A DNA stretch of 64,000 bases from Lathyrus oleraceus (GCF_024323335.1 NC_066579.1:1143501-1207500); one strand, 5' to 3'; positions 21,319-34,020 are shown, numbered from the stretch's first letter. The notes: generated by a model not told the origin, from the sequence alone. A program made the numbers and translations.

Positions 21319-24094
21319 TGTAAGAACCTAATTTTGACCCTAAGATCCCTCATGGCATCATATCATTGCTCAATGCATATGCCTCAAGGATCATAGCATG
21401 TGTGGCTCCTTTACCCTAGGGTAGGGACTTGTGTGAGTTGGTTTGAGACCACCAAGCATGCTTGAATTTTATATTATTGATTTTCTTATTTTGTTTACTA
21501 ACCAAAAGCACAAAAATATGTCACTAACTTCTTTTGTTTTGAAGCTCAAGCAATCACGAGATCCCTTGCTCCTAGGAGGCTCCTATGCTCAACGAAGTGG
21601 CTAGATGAAGATGAAAGCAAGCATGAAAATGGTTCACAAAGATCTCAATCATCATATATGTTTCCCAATTATCTCAATTTGCCAATTTGATCAAGATAAA
21701 CCAAAGGGCTTGAGGATTGTTTTCCAAGGAAACCCTAATTCAACAGTGCATCAACTGTGCCTTGCTCATGAAGCAACCTCAACCCATGATAAAATTCAAT
21801 CAATGTAAGTTCTTTAATTCTTTATTTTATGCATATATGAGCCTATGTGAGTATCCTTAATCATTCATTCATCAAGATTTGAAGTTTTGACTTGAGAAGT
21901 TGACCAGTCAAGTCATCTAACCAAATTGAAATCCACTGAGACCTAACTTTTGATATGTTTGTCAAATGAAGATGACCCCAAGAGAAACAATGTTATTAAG
22001 AACCATATGAACAAATTTCATGTTTATAAAAAATACATTTGAAACTTGGAAGGTCATAATTCATTTCAAAACATTATAGGTCATTTTGACTGAAACCCTA
22101 ATTTTGGGTCAACTTCCCAAGGACCTAACTCCTTCATTTTTTATGATTTTGAGGTGATACCAATTGAATTGGAAAGCTTAATATGTCATATTAAAATGTT
22201 ATGTTTGACAAAATTTCATAATCCTAAAAGAAACACATGTGATAATACAAAACATTATAGGTCACTTTGGACCAAAACCATTGAATGTTGAAAAAGTCCA
22301 ACTTCAAGTGCCCATAACTTTCTCATCAAAATTCCAAATTATAAAATATTTTAGTCTAAATTTATTAGCTTGAAAAGATATACAACTTTGATGATGGAGG
22401 TTTTTCCATTTAAGGCTTACATCACTGAAACAGAAGGGATTGAAGTTGGCCACTTTTGGCAAATTTTTCAAAGGCATGTTTTGTACCTCAAACTTCATGA
22501 TCAGTTTTCACAATTTTCTAAACTCCAAATGGATTTTTGTCCAACATAGATTTTGTTCCTTATGTTAATACCTTTCCAACCATTACTCACATGCCTATGT
22601 TTGGATTTTTTATGTGTGACTTTCGAAGAGGGGAACATTTAGGCCCAATTATGCATTTCACAAGCAATTGCAATTCAAATTGCACGTCCAATTCAACTTG
22701 GTATGAGCTCAGCATTCATTTCCACCAGCTTTTGGGCCTCACATGCACCTGTACAGGCCCATTCATGGAGGACCCAAAGCTTCATGCACACGAGTTTGTC
22801 ACTTCATTGCTTGCACTTCAGCTATAAATAAGAGCCTTGCCTCATTCAAATAAAAACCTGAATTCAACCTGAAGATCTGCTGAAATTCATACCCAACCAC
22901 ACTAAAGGAATTCTGATTTTATTTTTCTCAATTCAAGCTTGAACTTCAACAAAATCAGTTGATCTTCAAGACTTATTCCTTAGCCTTGCATTCATATCCC
23001 ACCTCAAGATCAATTTGGAAGCAAGAGATTGAGTGGATCGTGTTGCACAAAGCTGCTCTTCAAAGGTAGATGCTCAAACTGTTTTGATCTAAATCTCCTC
23101 ATACAATGTGATTTGCTTGTGTTCATTTGGTTTTCTGAAGTCCTTGTGTGAGAGGCAAGCCAATGGTGGCTTTGATTTTGTGAATTGAAGCATTTCAGTT
23201 TTCACACCTGGATTTTCAAGCTCAGATTTCTCCTTCCATGGAAACTTTGAGCATAATCCAAGGTCACAGGGGTGATGCACATCACCCTAGCTTCATTTTG
23301 GTATAAGGATCGTGCATTTTGGTTGAAGTTTGAAAACCTGTAACTGGTGGCCGGAATCAGTTGTTCCACCGGAGAAGACGGTGGTTTCCACCACCGTTCC
23401 CACGTGGATGTGCCTGGGCCATTGGATGGTGATTAAATGATCTAATTCTGGCCTTTGTTTCCATTGACTTATTTTAATTCATTTTACTTCGCGTTTGACT
23501 CATGTCCATGGTACGCGCGCGCCTCAGAGCCCTTAGATTTGTCCACATCAATTAATGAAATGGATCAAACGCTTCCTGTTTTTTCATATTTTTCCAATTT
23601 CTGTTTTATTTTCAAAAACTCATAACTATTTTATTCGGAATCACAAAAATATGAGACCAATTGCAAAAAATTTCTTTAAAAATCTAGTTTCATAATCTGA
23701 TTTTTAATTATTTTTGTGATTCCATTTAATATTTTTTGTGAATTATTTTGTTTTTAATTGCTTTTAATTCATTTTAATTACTTTTTGATATTCAAAAATT
23801 CCAAAAAATATTTTCTTAACACATATGGATGATGATAAGTCTATGAAAAATATTCTCATCAATTTCTTAATTGATTTGAGATTTATTTGAGATTTTAGTC
23901 CATTTGTGTTATTTTTCTTTGTTTTTAATTGTTTTTAAAATAAAGTATGATACAATCAAATATGATTGGTGATCTCTCCCAGTTCAAATCCAATGAAATG
24001 ATAGGTGAGAAGAATACCAAGGTGTGATCCCAATGCCAATGCAAAGCTATGAGATGGCATGAGGGATCTTAGGGGTCAAAATTGGGGTCTTACA
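21319..24094 (+). mobile_element. LTR-derived element with inverted termini, 2.8 kb
   Basis: The left end (TGTAAGAACCTAATTTTGACC, running to CTCATGGCATC) is the start of an Ogre-type LTR, colinear with 3056 onward. It keeps the LTR order through a TATA-like box at 22823 and a GCGCGCGCCTC segment near 23515. The right end, about 24052-24094, is the reverse complement of the same terminus (GATGGCATGAGGGATCTTAG ... GGGGTCTTACA), so the unit has about 42-bp inverted ends. No coding frame of note is present. No target duplication is visible (left flank GGCAGT, right flank ATCCAA). It may be a non-autonomous family or a chance junction of two LTR ends. Confidence 0.6.
22823..22829 (+). promoter_or_regulatory. 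Candidate TATA box of the inverted-end LTR element
   Basis: TATAAAT in CAGCTATAAATAAGAGCC lies at a position comparable to the TATA-like boxes of related LTRs at 4191 and 57521. Confidence 0.45.
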
Positions 24095-25350
24095 ATCCAA
24101 AATCGAATCACAACAGTAAGGGAAATACCATCTAACATATAAACATCAATTATTAATCAATTAACATGCAATTTCACTTAATTAATTATAGATTTGCATA
24201 CTTTATTCATCAAGTTTATCACTCAGATATGAACGCTCATACATAAAAACATCATGAATCATGAACACTCAAATCTCATGGTAAAATAGTGTACAAAATT
24301 CAACCAACACAATATATAATCATGCAATTACAGAATTGATTTCATATTTTCGTCCAACATTCATTAAAGGAATAAAAGTAAAGAAAAATATGTTGGGATT
24401 AAGGATTTCCCTTAACTCAAACATGTAAAATACATCCTATTAGGAGTAATCCCCACTCTTCCTTTTTCCCTAGCCCTTGCCTCTTCTTACCATTAATTTT
24501 GTCTTACGTAGACGTTTTCCAAAGCCCTCTTACTAACCTTTTTATTAGTAGCATAATCTCCCTCGATTAGAGACTTCCAATACTACCCTCACTTATCTTC
24601 TTATTTACCAACATACCTTTCTCATTTGTAATTTTATTTTAATTAAAATACAACTATTATTCTCCCTTAGTTCTACTATTTTTAAATTTTTACTTCTTCC
24701 TCAACTTCTCATTCTCTAATTATTCTAATTAAATAAATACAAGGACTACTTCTAATTATTTTCTAATCAATCTATCAAGCATCTATTTCTCACCATACTC
24801 TACTAATATCATTACACCTCTATAACCACATAATTTTATTTTAATTAAAACACCAAATAATCAAATAAAATTCTAAATAATTTAATTAAATAAATAAATT
24901 AAAAAATAAGATGTAACATCAGGTGGTCCTCCCAGAAACCTAACTTCCACCTACACTCCATTGACAACTTCCTAGTACTCATGATCGTGCTAAGACATGT
25001 AATCAATATTTTCCTCATCATGATGATCATGCACTTCTTCTCGTGCCTTGTCCAAATCCTCCATCCTTGCTCGAGAGCTTATGTTTTCACCTCTATGATA
25101 AAGAGTATTGGTCCACAAACTACCACCACCCTCATATGATGAGAGGGGTCTGAGGTATAAATGTAGGAGTTTGTGATAAAAGAATTTGTGTTATAAGCTA
25201 CTTTGAACTAATAAAACTATGACCCATTGAAACTTTATGGTGGGCAAATGTTTATTTGGCCATGTCAATATAACTTTCCCCACCTATTACTTCTTATTCA
25301 TTAAAAACATCATTATTTATCAAGTAAATGTTCAAAAACACCATCTATTA
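24095..25350. other. Unassigned AT-rich intergenic sequence
   Basis: Mostly A/T-rich text. A minus-strand stretch around 24905-25085 reads ARMEDLDKAREEVHDHHDEE and, after in-frame stops, VRFLGGPPDVTS. It could be an old transposon protein remnant, but I cannot name it. No gene is called. Confidence 0.4.
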
Positions 25351-25857
25351 TGTTGGAATTACGATAAATTCCCGATGTGGAATTTCACCAAACCTTGGAG
25401 AATTCCGAATCAATCTTGATGAAAAAGAATCAATCTTTTTGATTGATTACTCCTCTTGTTCTTCACTCTTCACTCAAGTGAATCAACTACACCTTGATTG
25501 CAAGATGATTTCGCCGCACAATGATTATTGAAGAAGAAAAGAAAAGGTGAATTGGGAAAGAAAAGATAAATTAAGATTTTAGTGAAAAGGGGAAGAAGAA
25601 GAAGAAGAATTTTGCAGAGTTTTTCTTTGCCTTCAAACAGAACTATTTTTTAATATTTCTCTATACAACTGCATATATTACAATGTTAGGGTACCTCCTT
25701 ATTTATAGTTTGAGATTGTTTGCACACAAAACAATCTCCAATTAACCTAACTCAACTAAAAACACAAAATAAAGCTAAGTTTTAAATATCTGTCGAAAAT
25801 GCATTTCCTCAACATTTCGACAGCTAAACAAATTATACGTAGAATATTTTCACAACA
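25351..25857 (-). mobile_element. Probable copia solo LTR, about 507 bp
   Basis: The segment starts TGTTGGAATTACG and ends TTTTCACAACA, giving the TGTTG...CAACA ends typical of copia LTRs. On the minus strand a TATA-like CTATAAATAAGG lies upstream of a CT/GAA-rich stretch, as in a U3-R-U5 layout. The flanks TATTA (25346-25350) and TATTC (25858-25862) are a 4-of-5 target duplication. It lies about 720 bp upstream of the lectin start and points away from that gene. Confidence 0.55.
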
Positions 25858-26029
25858 TATTCTATTAAAAATTGTGCTTTGACATAAAAATTACATTCTA
25901 AACATATACTTTAAAATAAACATTTGGAATAAACAAAATATCTACAAATTAAATACAAAAAATAATATCCAAAAACATTTAGACAAACTTAGTTATGAAC
26001 TAGTAACTACCTCTTCCTATTCCCCTTGG

Positions 26030-26182
<153 letters not shown>

Positions 26183-26525
26183 ATGCATTATTCCTTTACT
26201 TTGGTTAATATATGGCCTATATAATTAACTAATTCATGCTATAAACCTAATAGTTAATTTTATTACTTTAATGAGCTGTACTTCATTGTAAGTGTCCTGG
26301 TTTATTTATCTATTAAAATCTGTTTATAATATTTGCTACCAATGTTTAAGAAAAGCGCGTCGAACATCAATCCAACTCTTAATAGTTCCAATAAAATAGA
26401 TCGCAACTGATTTTACTCCACCAGCTTTTTGCTAAAGACAAATGATCCGGCCAGTTTACAGTTTTTTCTTATCATACTATATTATTTTCTAAGACATCCT
26501 TCAGAATATTCAAAACACAAAAGCC

Positions 26526-26533
26526 TATATATA
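26526..26533 (+). promoter_or_regulatory. TATA box of the lectin gene
   Basis: TATATATA lies 55 bp before the ATG at 26581. With the usual 25-35 bp spacing it predicts a very short leader of roughly 20-25 nt. Confidence 0.65.
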
Positions 26534-26580
26534 GATAGATTAACCCCTTGCTCAATGCATCATTCACAACAATTACTACA

Positions 26581-27414
26581 ATGGCCAACTCCAAACCACA
26601 TTTCCTTGCAACACAAACCATCTCCTCTCTTTTCCTTTTAACTTTTCTCTTGTACTTAATCACCAATGTGAACTCAGAATCATTTTCTTTCAGCTTCCCC
26701 AAGTTTGACAACGGTTCCGATACCATAGCCCTCGGCGGTGATGCCAAAATTACTGGTGGAGTACTACAGCTCACCAAAAAGGACCAACTCGGGAAACCAT
26801 CTCCACATAGTTTTGGCCTTTCTGCATTCTTGGAAGCTATCCGTCTCTCTGACAAAACAGGTGGTAAAGTTGCTGACTTTACCACCGAGTTTTTCTTTGT
26901 TGTGGACCCAAAAGGTTCACAACTTCATGGTGACGGTTTCACCTTCTTTATTGCATCACTTGGTTATGAGTTTCCCGACAATTCATCATCGGAGGGTGGA
27001 TTCCTTGGACTATTCGATAAAGAAACCGCCTTCAATACCTCGGAGAACTCTATCGTTGCTGTCGAGTTTGATAGTTTTACGAACGAATGGGATCCTCTCT
27101 TCCCTGAGAACTCACCTCATATAGGAATCGACATCAACACGATTGAGTCTTCCATCGCTGTTCCATGGCCAATCGATAGACAACCTCAAGGGTCGATAGG
27201 AAAGGCACGGATCAGTTATAATTCTGCCTCAAAAGAGTTGAGTGTGTTTGTAAGTTATCCAAATAGTCCCGTTAAAGTGGATGTTGTTGTATCGTATCCG
27301 GTTGATTTCGCGGCGGTTTTGTCTGACTGGGTCCTTGTGGGTTTCTCCGGTGCTACTGGTCAACTTGCAGAAACACATGACATTCTCTCTTGGTCTTTCA
27401 GTTCGAACCTATAG
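26581..27414 (+). CDS. Legume lectin, secreted, 277 aa, single exon
   Basis: This encodes a carbohydrate-binding protein of the legume lectin family. Residues 1 to about 32 form a signal peptide (hydrophobic [14 protein letters not shown]) and the mature chain starts near [10 protein letters not shown]. The beta-sandwich landmarks are in order: GDGFTFFIA with sugar-binding Asp118; GGFLGLF with the loop Gly near 139-140; and [14 protein letters not shown] with metal ligands Glu162, Asp164, Asn168 and Asp171, then His180 in HIGIDIN. The end is [17 protein letters not shown]. The N-x-W-D spacing and short last loop resemble Gal/GalNAc-type lectins more than mannose types, but specificity is uncertain. 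Possible N-glycosylation sites are N44, N134 and N152. The ATG at 26581 is preferred: the frame continues upstream without another ATG. The length is normal for the family and no break is seen. AATAAGG near 27521 may serve as a poly(A) signal. Likely roles are storage, defence or symbiosis; the sequence does not decide. Confidence 0.95.
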   Translation: MANSKPHFLATQTISSLFLLTFLLYLITNVNSESFSFSFPKFDNGSDTIALGGDAKITGGVLQLTKKDQLGKPSPHSFGLSAFLEAIRLSDKTGGKVADFTTEFFFVVDPKGSQLHGDGFTFFIASLGYEFPDNSSSEGGFLGLFDKETAFNTSENSIVAVEFDSFTNEWDPLFPENSPHIGIDINTIESSIAVPWPIDRQPQGSIGKARISYNSASKELSVFVSYPNSPVKVDVVVSYPVDFAAVLSDWVLVGFSGATGQLAETHDILSWSFSSNL

Positions 27415-27957
27415 AGAGTATGATAATATTGGAAGAAGAAAGTAAGTTGAAGGACTATTGATATATATATAAGCTCTTTTATGATGCTTTTGTTGATTAT
27501 GTAATGTTTATTTTTTTCTTAATAAGGATGAACTTTAGTTGAAGTTATGTTGCATAATATTCTGTAATGTAATGTCTATTACTAGGTGATTTGATATTTA
27601 AATTATCACAAATAAACTATCGTAACTACCAATAACCTCCATCTTAACAAACATCCAATCTACCTCATACCCTATTACGAGCTCCTTAAACATTGAGTCT
27701 ACATCGCACACCTTTTACAATCGTCACAGGGTTCTATGATCTTCTTATGTGACTCACACTCTTTAATAAAAACTATGAGTAAAAACAACAGACAGAAAAG
27801 AAAATGAAATCACAAAAAGAATAAGGTGTTACCTGAGTTTGTGAGTTAGAAAAGAAAATGCAGGATAAGATAAGATAGGAATGGCAGGAAGTGCAAATCA
27901 AAGTGAAGTTGAAAGTAATAGAATGAAGAAACTGTGAACTAAAGTGGTAACGTTATC
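27415..27957. other. Lectin 3' flank, no gene seen
   Basis: AT-rich sequence with several possible poly(A) signals (AATAAG near 27521, TAATGTAATG near 27566). No coding frame or clear repeat is visible. Confidence 0.6.
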
Positions 27958-29449
27958 CTACTTAAAGTGGAAAGTAACAGACAAATAAACAAAAACATTA
28001 AAAACTACTCTCTTAGGCATCAGAGAACATAAGTAGCTCCTGATGGTTCTACAGCTCCCCAAGCATTTGATACTTACACCATAAGCTTGAAATCTATTTT
28101 TGGTATCTTGCATAAAGGACTTAAGAATTGATTCCAACTGGCTGTTTCCGTGAGTATCCACGTCATTTTTAGGTGTAGAAGAACCAGGTGGAGTCTATGG
28201 TACTTGCATCTTTAGTTGGTTTTGATTGTTGCTCCAATAGAAATTAAGATGGTTACGTCAACTTGGGTTGCATATGTTGATGTATGGATTATTGTATTTC
28301 TGGTTTTCCACATGATTAATAGTAATTAGGTTTGCTGAGTATTCTTCAAACATATGGACTCCCCCCACAGTAAATACAAGCAACTTCAGCAGCATCAGTC
28401 ATAACCTTTACAGGTTCAGAAGCTAGTAGGTTAGAAGGCATCATCATATTATTTATCATTTGGTGAATTGTATCCACTTGATCAACAAGGTTTGTAGTCT
28501 TAGTGACATCATGAACACCAACTTGTTTCCTTGGAACTATAGTTGTAGATGTTCTAGTTACTGGTCATTGATAAGTCTTGGCAGTAATGCTTTCTATCAA
28601 ATTGTACCCTTCTTGATAGGACTTGGAAAATAATGCACCACCATAAGATGCATCTAACATGTTCTTGGAAGAGGAGACTAACCCAATATATAAGGTTTCA
28701 AGCTAAATGAAGATGGGTACCCCATGGTGTGGATATTGTCTCAACGGTTCTTTAAATATCTCTTGTCATCAAATAAAGATTCATCTTCCTATTGCCTAAA
28801 TGATGCAATCTCATTTCTCATGTTAGCATTCTTGACTAGAGGAAAATACTTGGCTAATAACTTCTAAACCAAATCATTCCATGTGCTATTCCATGTGGCT
28901 ATGGAATTTGACTCAAAGGAATTTGACCAACTTTTGACTCTGCCCCTTAGAGATTATGAAAATATCATCAATTTAAATGCATAATCTATGACTTTAGGTA
29001 TTTTGAAATTGTTGGAAACTCCAAGAAATTACCTTGATTGGATATGGGGATCATCCGTAGCAACGCTAAGTATTGGCCAATGACTTGTAGCATTTGAAAC
29101 ATCACTGACTTGAGCTCAAACTGAGCTACAATGATCTATGATCTGATGATTCAAGTATTCATGAAATTTGGATAAAAAAGAACATAGTATCTGATATTTC
29201 TAGCGTTATCATTGGCTTTGCCAATGATGTCAATTTTAGCCATGACTTATTCTTGTCCTTGTTCATTCTCTTCAAGGTTCTCTTGAATATCCTCAAACAA
29301 TAAAGTACGAATCGGAGTTCCTGGTTGTTGAATTATAATGTCATATTTCCTCAAAAGTTTGAATGTTTTTTTCGGTTCAGAGTCTCCTCTGTAAATTGGA
29401 ATTAATAACCTACGCATGCAGTAGTCATGCACCTATCGTGACACCGGAA
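27958..29449 (-). pseudogene. Athila-type Ty3/gypsy gag remnant
   Basis: Read on the minus strand from 29430, broken frames carry gag features of the Athila group. The N-terminal piece (MHDYCMRRLLIPIYRGDSEP) is followed by a region around 28770-28880 with AWNDLVWKLLAKYFP and NANMRNEIASFRQ. Near 28220-28280 is PYINICNPS-RNHLNFYWSN and at 28150-28100 LESILKSFMQDTKNRFQAYG. Many stops are present. The right side ends where a copia LTR begins at 29450, so this is likely an older element cut by later insertion. No protease or reverse transcriptase follows in the window. Confidence 0.6.
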
Positions 29450-29749
29450 TGTTGGAAAAGCAACTTTAAGCATAGGGGGAGGGGTGAATTATGGTATTCA
29501 AAATTAACTATAAATTTTAAGATTTTGTTACTTAAAATGTGAATTGTGTTAGCATTATTTAATATCAGAGTAAAATGAACAACGAAAAATAAAAAAGGTA
29601 AATTAAATAGTAGAAAGTAAGAGATAATGGTTTAGAGAGATGACATTAATGATTTATACAGATTCGGCCAAATGTTGGCCTACTCATGTACCCAAGATAT
29701 CTTCGGGAGACTTTGACTATAAAAACTAGCTTTTAAAGGTTATGTCCAC
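29450..29749 (-). repeat. Copia 3' LTR, outer fragment
   Basis: On the plus strand it begins TGTTGGAAAAGCAAC, the complement of an LTR end in CCAACA, with a GGGGGAGGGG run complementary to the C-run common near copia LTR ends. It is broken at 29749 by the Athila element and resumes at 37567. Confidence 0.6.
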
Positions 29750-30870
29750 TGATGAGGAACTATCAACGCATGTCATTTAGCAAGAAAAACGACCAAATCT
29801 GATAAGAATTAAGCAAGTTAGAGGCAAAAGAGTGAAAAAAGTTGGAAAAAGTACTTTTGGGCGAAGAAAAACACTTAATGAGAAAACTGGTGAAAAAGGA
29901 CCAAAAACAAGTTGATTTGCTTTTGGAAATAATGCGTCCGCATTGTGATGTAATGCGGATGCGTTATGGAAATGATTATGCAACGTTCCCGCATTGTTAT
30001 TTGGCACGCCCGCGCTACAGCTTTTACCTGGCACATTTTTCAGCGGCTCTATAAGGAAAATGACAGAAGAAAATTGGGGTTGATTCCTAGGAGTAAAAAG
30101 TGACGAAAAAGAGAGATTTTGGAGCTTTTGGAGACCATTGGAGAGCTTTTTCAATGATTTTTTCATGCTCTTCGAATCTAAACTATAAGTATTGATTAAT
30201 TGCATCATGAGTAGCTAGATTTCTATAGGTTATGTCAAATTTGATGATGAACCTATTTTTACTTGATTGAGACATATGATCAGATGATGCTAATGTTATT
30301 GTTTTGAATATTTGTTATCATTCAGTTATTGATTGTGCGTGTTTCTTTTTGTTTGTTATGGCATTCGAATAAATATTGATAAATAATGACTACTAACCAT
30401 AGAGATATCTATCTGAACTACTTTAACTGTTGAATTCTCTAATTGACTAGGGATAATGTGATTAAGAATTGTGACTTAGGGATTAAAGTGTTGTGTTGTC
30501 TAGTTTAACAGTATAATTGACCCGAGGGATTGAGGAATTAACGATTAGCCTAGTGAGCTACACGCCAAGGGATTGGGTGTAGTGGTATAGTTAATTCGTC
30601 GTGTAACTCTATAGTCATTGCATGTATGTTAAATCACGTTTCATCAATTAAGTAGAAATAGGGGATTCTGATAATACGACCTGACCACTTTTCTCATTAT
30701 TGTTATAAAAACTTATTTCTTGTGTTTTCGACAAAAACAACATGCACCCTCAATTTACTATTTAATTAAATCGCACAATGTATCTTGTTTTAAGTTTGCA
30801 ATCCCTATGGAGAGGAATTTATTTTTATTACTTCGATAACAACACTAGTACACTTTCCAGTAAATTGTCA
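29750..30870 (+). repeat. Athila-type 5' LTR, 1121 bp
   Basis: It starts TGATGAGGAACTATCAACG, ends GTAAATTGTCA, and is followed by TTTTTGGCGTTGTTGTCGGG, a decayed Athila-type primer-binding region. A near-palindrome of AATGCG units lies at 29931-29965. The 3' copy is 174 bp shorter. Confidence 0.8.
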
Positions 30871-31059
30871 TTCAAGTTTTTGGCGTTGTTGTCGGGATTG
30901 CTGATATTTTCAACAAGGCATAGTGTGCGACTTGTTTTGTTTAACTCAAATTTTGTAGTTATTTTAATTTTTGGGTATTTTATCATTTTGAATTTTATTT
31001 TTAGTCTATTCTACATTGAACATTGCTACTAAGGTATTATTTTATGTGTTTATGCAAGG

Positions 31060-32250
31060 TTCAAATTTGATGTTTTTACTGTCGGATTTAAAGATCGAGA
31101 GAACTTCACGATCAATTCGTAAACTGAAGATAGAGGCTTTGTTAGTAGAATAAGAGCAGAAAGAGGAACCTGAAATGTAAAATCCACCAACTCAAAAGTT
31201 TGGGGATTACTGTAGGCGTACCGATTATGAACAAATTTCACGGGGATTCCAACCGACGAACCTAGTGACGTTTGATATTACAAATCATGTGTTGCAGGGC
31301 CTGAGAGATAATGTATTCGACAGTCAGAATATTCGTGATCCTTGGGAACATCTTTCCAAGTTCTATGAGACATGCTCCATGTGTAAACCATTAGGAGATA
31401 TCACTGATGATCAAGTGAAATTGCATTTGTTTGAATTTTCCTTGATTGGTATAACTAAAGACTGGTTGCAGTGTATTCCTAACGGGACGATGCAAACATG
31501 GAAAAAATTAGAAGATAAGTTCCTAGAAAGATATTAACCGAATGCGCAGTTTTTCAAAAGAAAAGCTGCAATTACGATTTTTAGCCAAGATGATAGTGAG
31601 TATTTGTCAGATGCATGGGAGAGATTCAAATTGTTACTCAGGAAGTTCCTGAATCACCACCTGAGTTTAATGGATCAGTTGTCACACTCTATGAGAGGGT
31701 TGACAACCAACACAAGAATGTTTATTGATGTCTCAACTGGAGGTACTTTGAGAGAAAAATCTGATGAAGAAGTTAAAACACTCATCAAAAATATGTGGCG
31801 AAACGAATATAGCTCGAATTAACGAGTTGTGAAAGGAAAATGTATGTTAAATGTTAATATGCAAACTGCTCTACTTGCCAAACAAGCAACTCTCACCAAA
31901 CATATAGTTGCTTCTTAGTTGACTCAAGGTAATGTGAGTCAGATTCAGACCTTGAAATGTGATTTCTGTGGAGGAGAACATTTCAATGGTAATTGTGTTA
32001 CTAACGTAGAGAGTGCAAAAGTTCAGTATGCCAACTTCCAAAGGAACAATCAGTAATCAAATACGTATAACCTATGTCGAAAGGATCATCCTAACTTAAA
32101 GGGAAGTAACAATATCCAAATTTTGAATCATACTCAAGGTGCACATCAAGAAACTCAATCCACCAACGAAAGCCCTCAGTATTGGAAGAAGCTCTCAAAG
32201 GATTCATGCTTACCACTCAAGAGAGTTTTCAAAAGATAAGTCAGGCATAA
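31060..32250 (+). pseudogene. Athila-type gag
   Basis: Broken frames contain the Athila gag core: VTFDITNHVLQGLRDNVF, then LHLFEFSLIGITKDWLQCIP and TWKKLEDKFLERY. An in-frame stop at 31535-31537 follows, then AWERFKLLLRKF. A zinc knuckle CDFCGGEHFNGNC is at 31958-31996, with one residue fewer than the standard spacing before His. The usual role is the capsid and nucleocapsid of the virus-like particle; this copy cannot make it. Confidence 0.75.
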
Positions 32251-32256
32251 CAAGAC

Positions 32257-33390
32257 ATGATGAAAAGTCAACTAAAAGTAAATAAGAATATAAAGGCCTC
32301 TAAAAAAACTTTAGAGGCACAAATTCGGCAGTTGTCAAAAGAAATAGCATCTCACGTGAATTCAGGAAGGGGATTTCACAGTAATATTATGGGTAACCCG
32401 CAGAATGAAAATTGTAGTGCTATTAAGTTGAGGAGTAGAATGGTAGAGACACCCAAAAGAGTTAGTGATGATGAGAAAAAGAGTGAGGAGAATATGGTAA
32501 GTGAAGAGGATAAGAAAAAGAGGGAGAAAAAAGGTAGAATGAGAGTGATGATGAGGTTTAAGGGTTGGACTCTTGACCAATTTATAAACAAGAACTCACC
32601 ATGGAGGAGGATCAAGAAACAAATTCTAACTGAGCCTAACCTTGTTATTCCTGACTATATCAAGGATCCTTACCCTTTATTGAAAGATAAACCTAAGAAG
32701 AAGGATGACAAAGAAGAACAATTCAACAAGTTTAAGGAGATGTTGTAAAAAATTCAAGTCAACACCCCCTTCTATGAAGCCATGGACCAAATGTCGGTGT
32801 ATGTTAAGTTTATGAAAGAACTACTCTTTGGAAAACACCGTTTGAAAGACGGAAAACATGTTGTTTTGGCTGAGGTGTGTAGTGTGTTCATCCAAAGGAA
32901 ACTTCCACCTAAACTTACCGACCCTAGTAGGTTTACGATCCCATGTTCTACTATACTTGTAAGAGTTAACTAAGCTCAATGTGATTTAGGGTGAGCATTA
33001 ATATGATTCCACTCTCAATAATGAAGATTTTGGGGTGTGGAGAGATGAAGTCTACTCATATGACTCTCATACTAGCTGATCATTCGGTAACGTATCCATA
33101 TGGAATTTTGGAGGATGTATTGGTGAAGGTGGATGGCCTAGTTTTTCCGGCAGACTTTGCAATTTTGGACAACCTTGAAGATGATGAAACCCCTATAATT
33201 TTGGGAAAATCATTCATGTAAATAGGAAAAGCTTTGCTTGATGTCAAATTAGGTGAATTAGAATTAAGGTTCAACAAGGACCAAGTGGTTTTCAATGTCT
33301 TTAAAGCCACTAAGTATCCTCAATGTTACGGGGTAAGTAAAATGCTAAAATCACTTAAGAAGAAGAAGCCAAGAAAAGCATAATTGAGAG
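32257..33390 (+). pseudogene. Athila-type gag C-terminus and aspartic protease
   Basis: The frame at 32257-32748 includes CSAIKLRSRMVETPKR, a charged Lys/Glu-rich linker and PYPLLKDKPKKK. It is followed after a stop by FYEAMDQMSVYVKFMKELL. The protease reads RFTIPCSTI, then CDLG, a frame break of about one base, and SINMIPLSIMKILG, so the active-site motif itself is disrupted. FADFAILD-like text and TPIILGKSFM close the domain near 33215. Confidence 0.75.
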
Positions 33391-33430
33391 TGGGATAAAT
33401 AGTTATTTCGAGGAAACCAGGATAAAAGGA

Positions 33431-33685
33431 TTGTTGGATGTGTTTAGGTGTAAAGCATTTGGGCATTACATAATTCAAAGCATGTATGAAGATGGAAGTG
33501 TGGTAGTGAAAGATCTTGGATACTCAAAAGCTTTTGTTGTTAAGAGCAAAGAGAAGAAGATCTTGCTAGTTATTGATAAAGCATCAGAGATAGCACATCT
33601 CTGGTGCTCGCAGAGCCTTAAGCTCTGGAGTCAGGCCCATGACTTTAAACTAGCATTGCGTCGGAGGCAACCCACGGTTTGGTAA
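33431..33685 (+). pseudogene. Athila-type pol tail after an internal deletion
   Basis: An 84-codon frame starting MLDVFRCKAFGHYIIQSM ends HDFKLALRRRQPTVW. The end resembles the usual close of Athila pol (KLALLGRQP). Directly upstream is protease-linker sequence, so the entire reverse transcriptase, RNase H and integrase are missing. The exact junction is not clear. Confidence 0.5.
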
Positions 33686-34014
33686 CTTATTTTAATTTCC
33701 AGTCCAGTTAAATTTAATTTCTAGTAATTTAAAATTCTGTAAAATTTGTATTTTCTTGTTTTGGTATTTTTAGTATGTTTATTGAATGTGTAGAATACTA
33801 AAAAGGGGCATTTGAGGTAGCAACTAGAAAGAAAGAAGTGAGAAAGAGAAAAACTATGTGCAGAAAAAGAATTTTCACCTTTGGAATTCCGCGCGATGTT
33901 CTAACGTGGGTGCGTTGAAGGAATCTGACCGTTGGGGCTTTTTTTTTTAATTTTATTGTGACTGTTTGATAGTGATCGTTGGCCAACGCGGGTGCGTTGA
34001 GCGTGTTGATGGCC

Positions 34015-34020
34015 TATAAA
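34015..34020 (+). promoter_or_regulatory. Internal TATA-like box before the Athila env-like region
   Basis: TATAAA in GGCCTATAAAAGCTG lies 113 bp before the ATG at 34128. The nearby text (CAACGCGGGTGCGTTGAGCG) resembles GC-rich parts of this element's LTR. It may drive a separate transcript; no direct evidence. Confidence 0.4.

Noticed and set aside
24905..25085. Minus-strand remnant reading VRFLGGPPDVTS with acidic stretch
   Set aside because: It looks like a decayed transposon protein but is too short and interrupted to assign.
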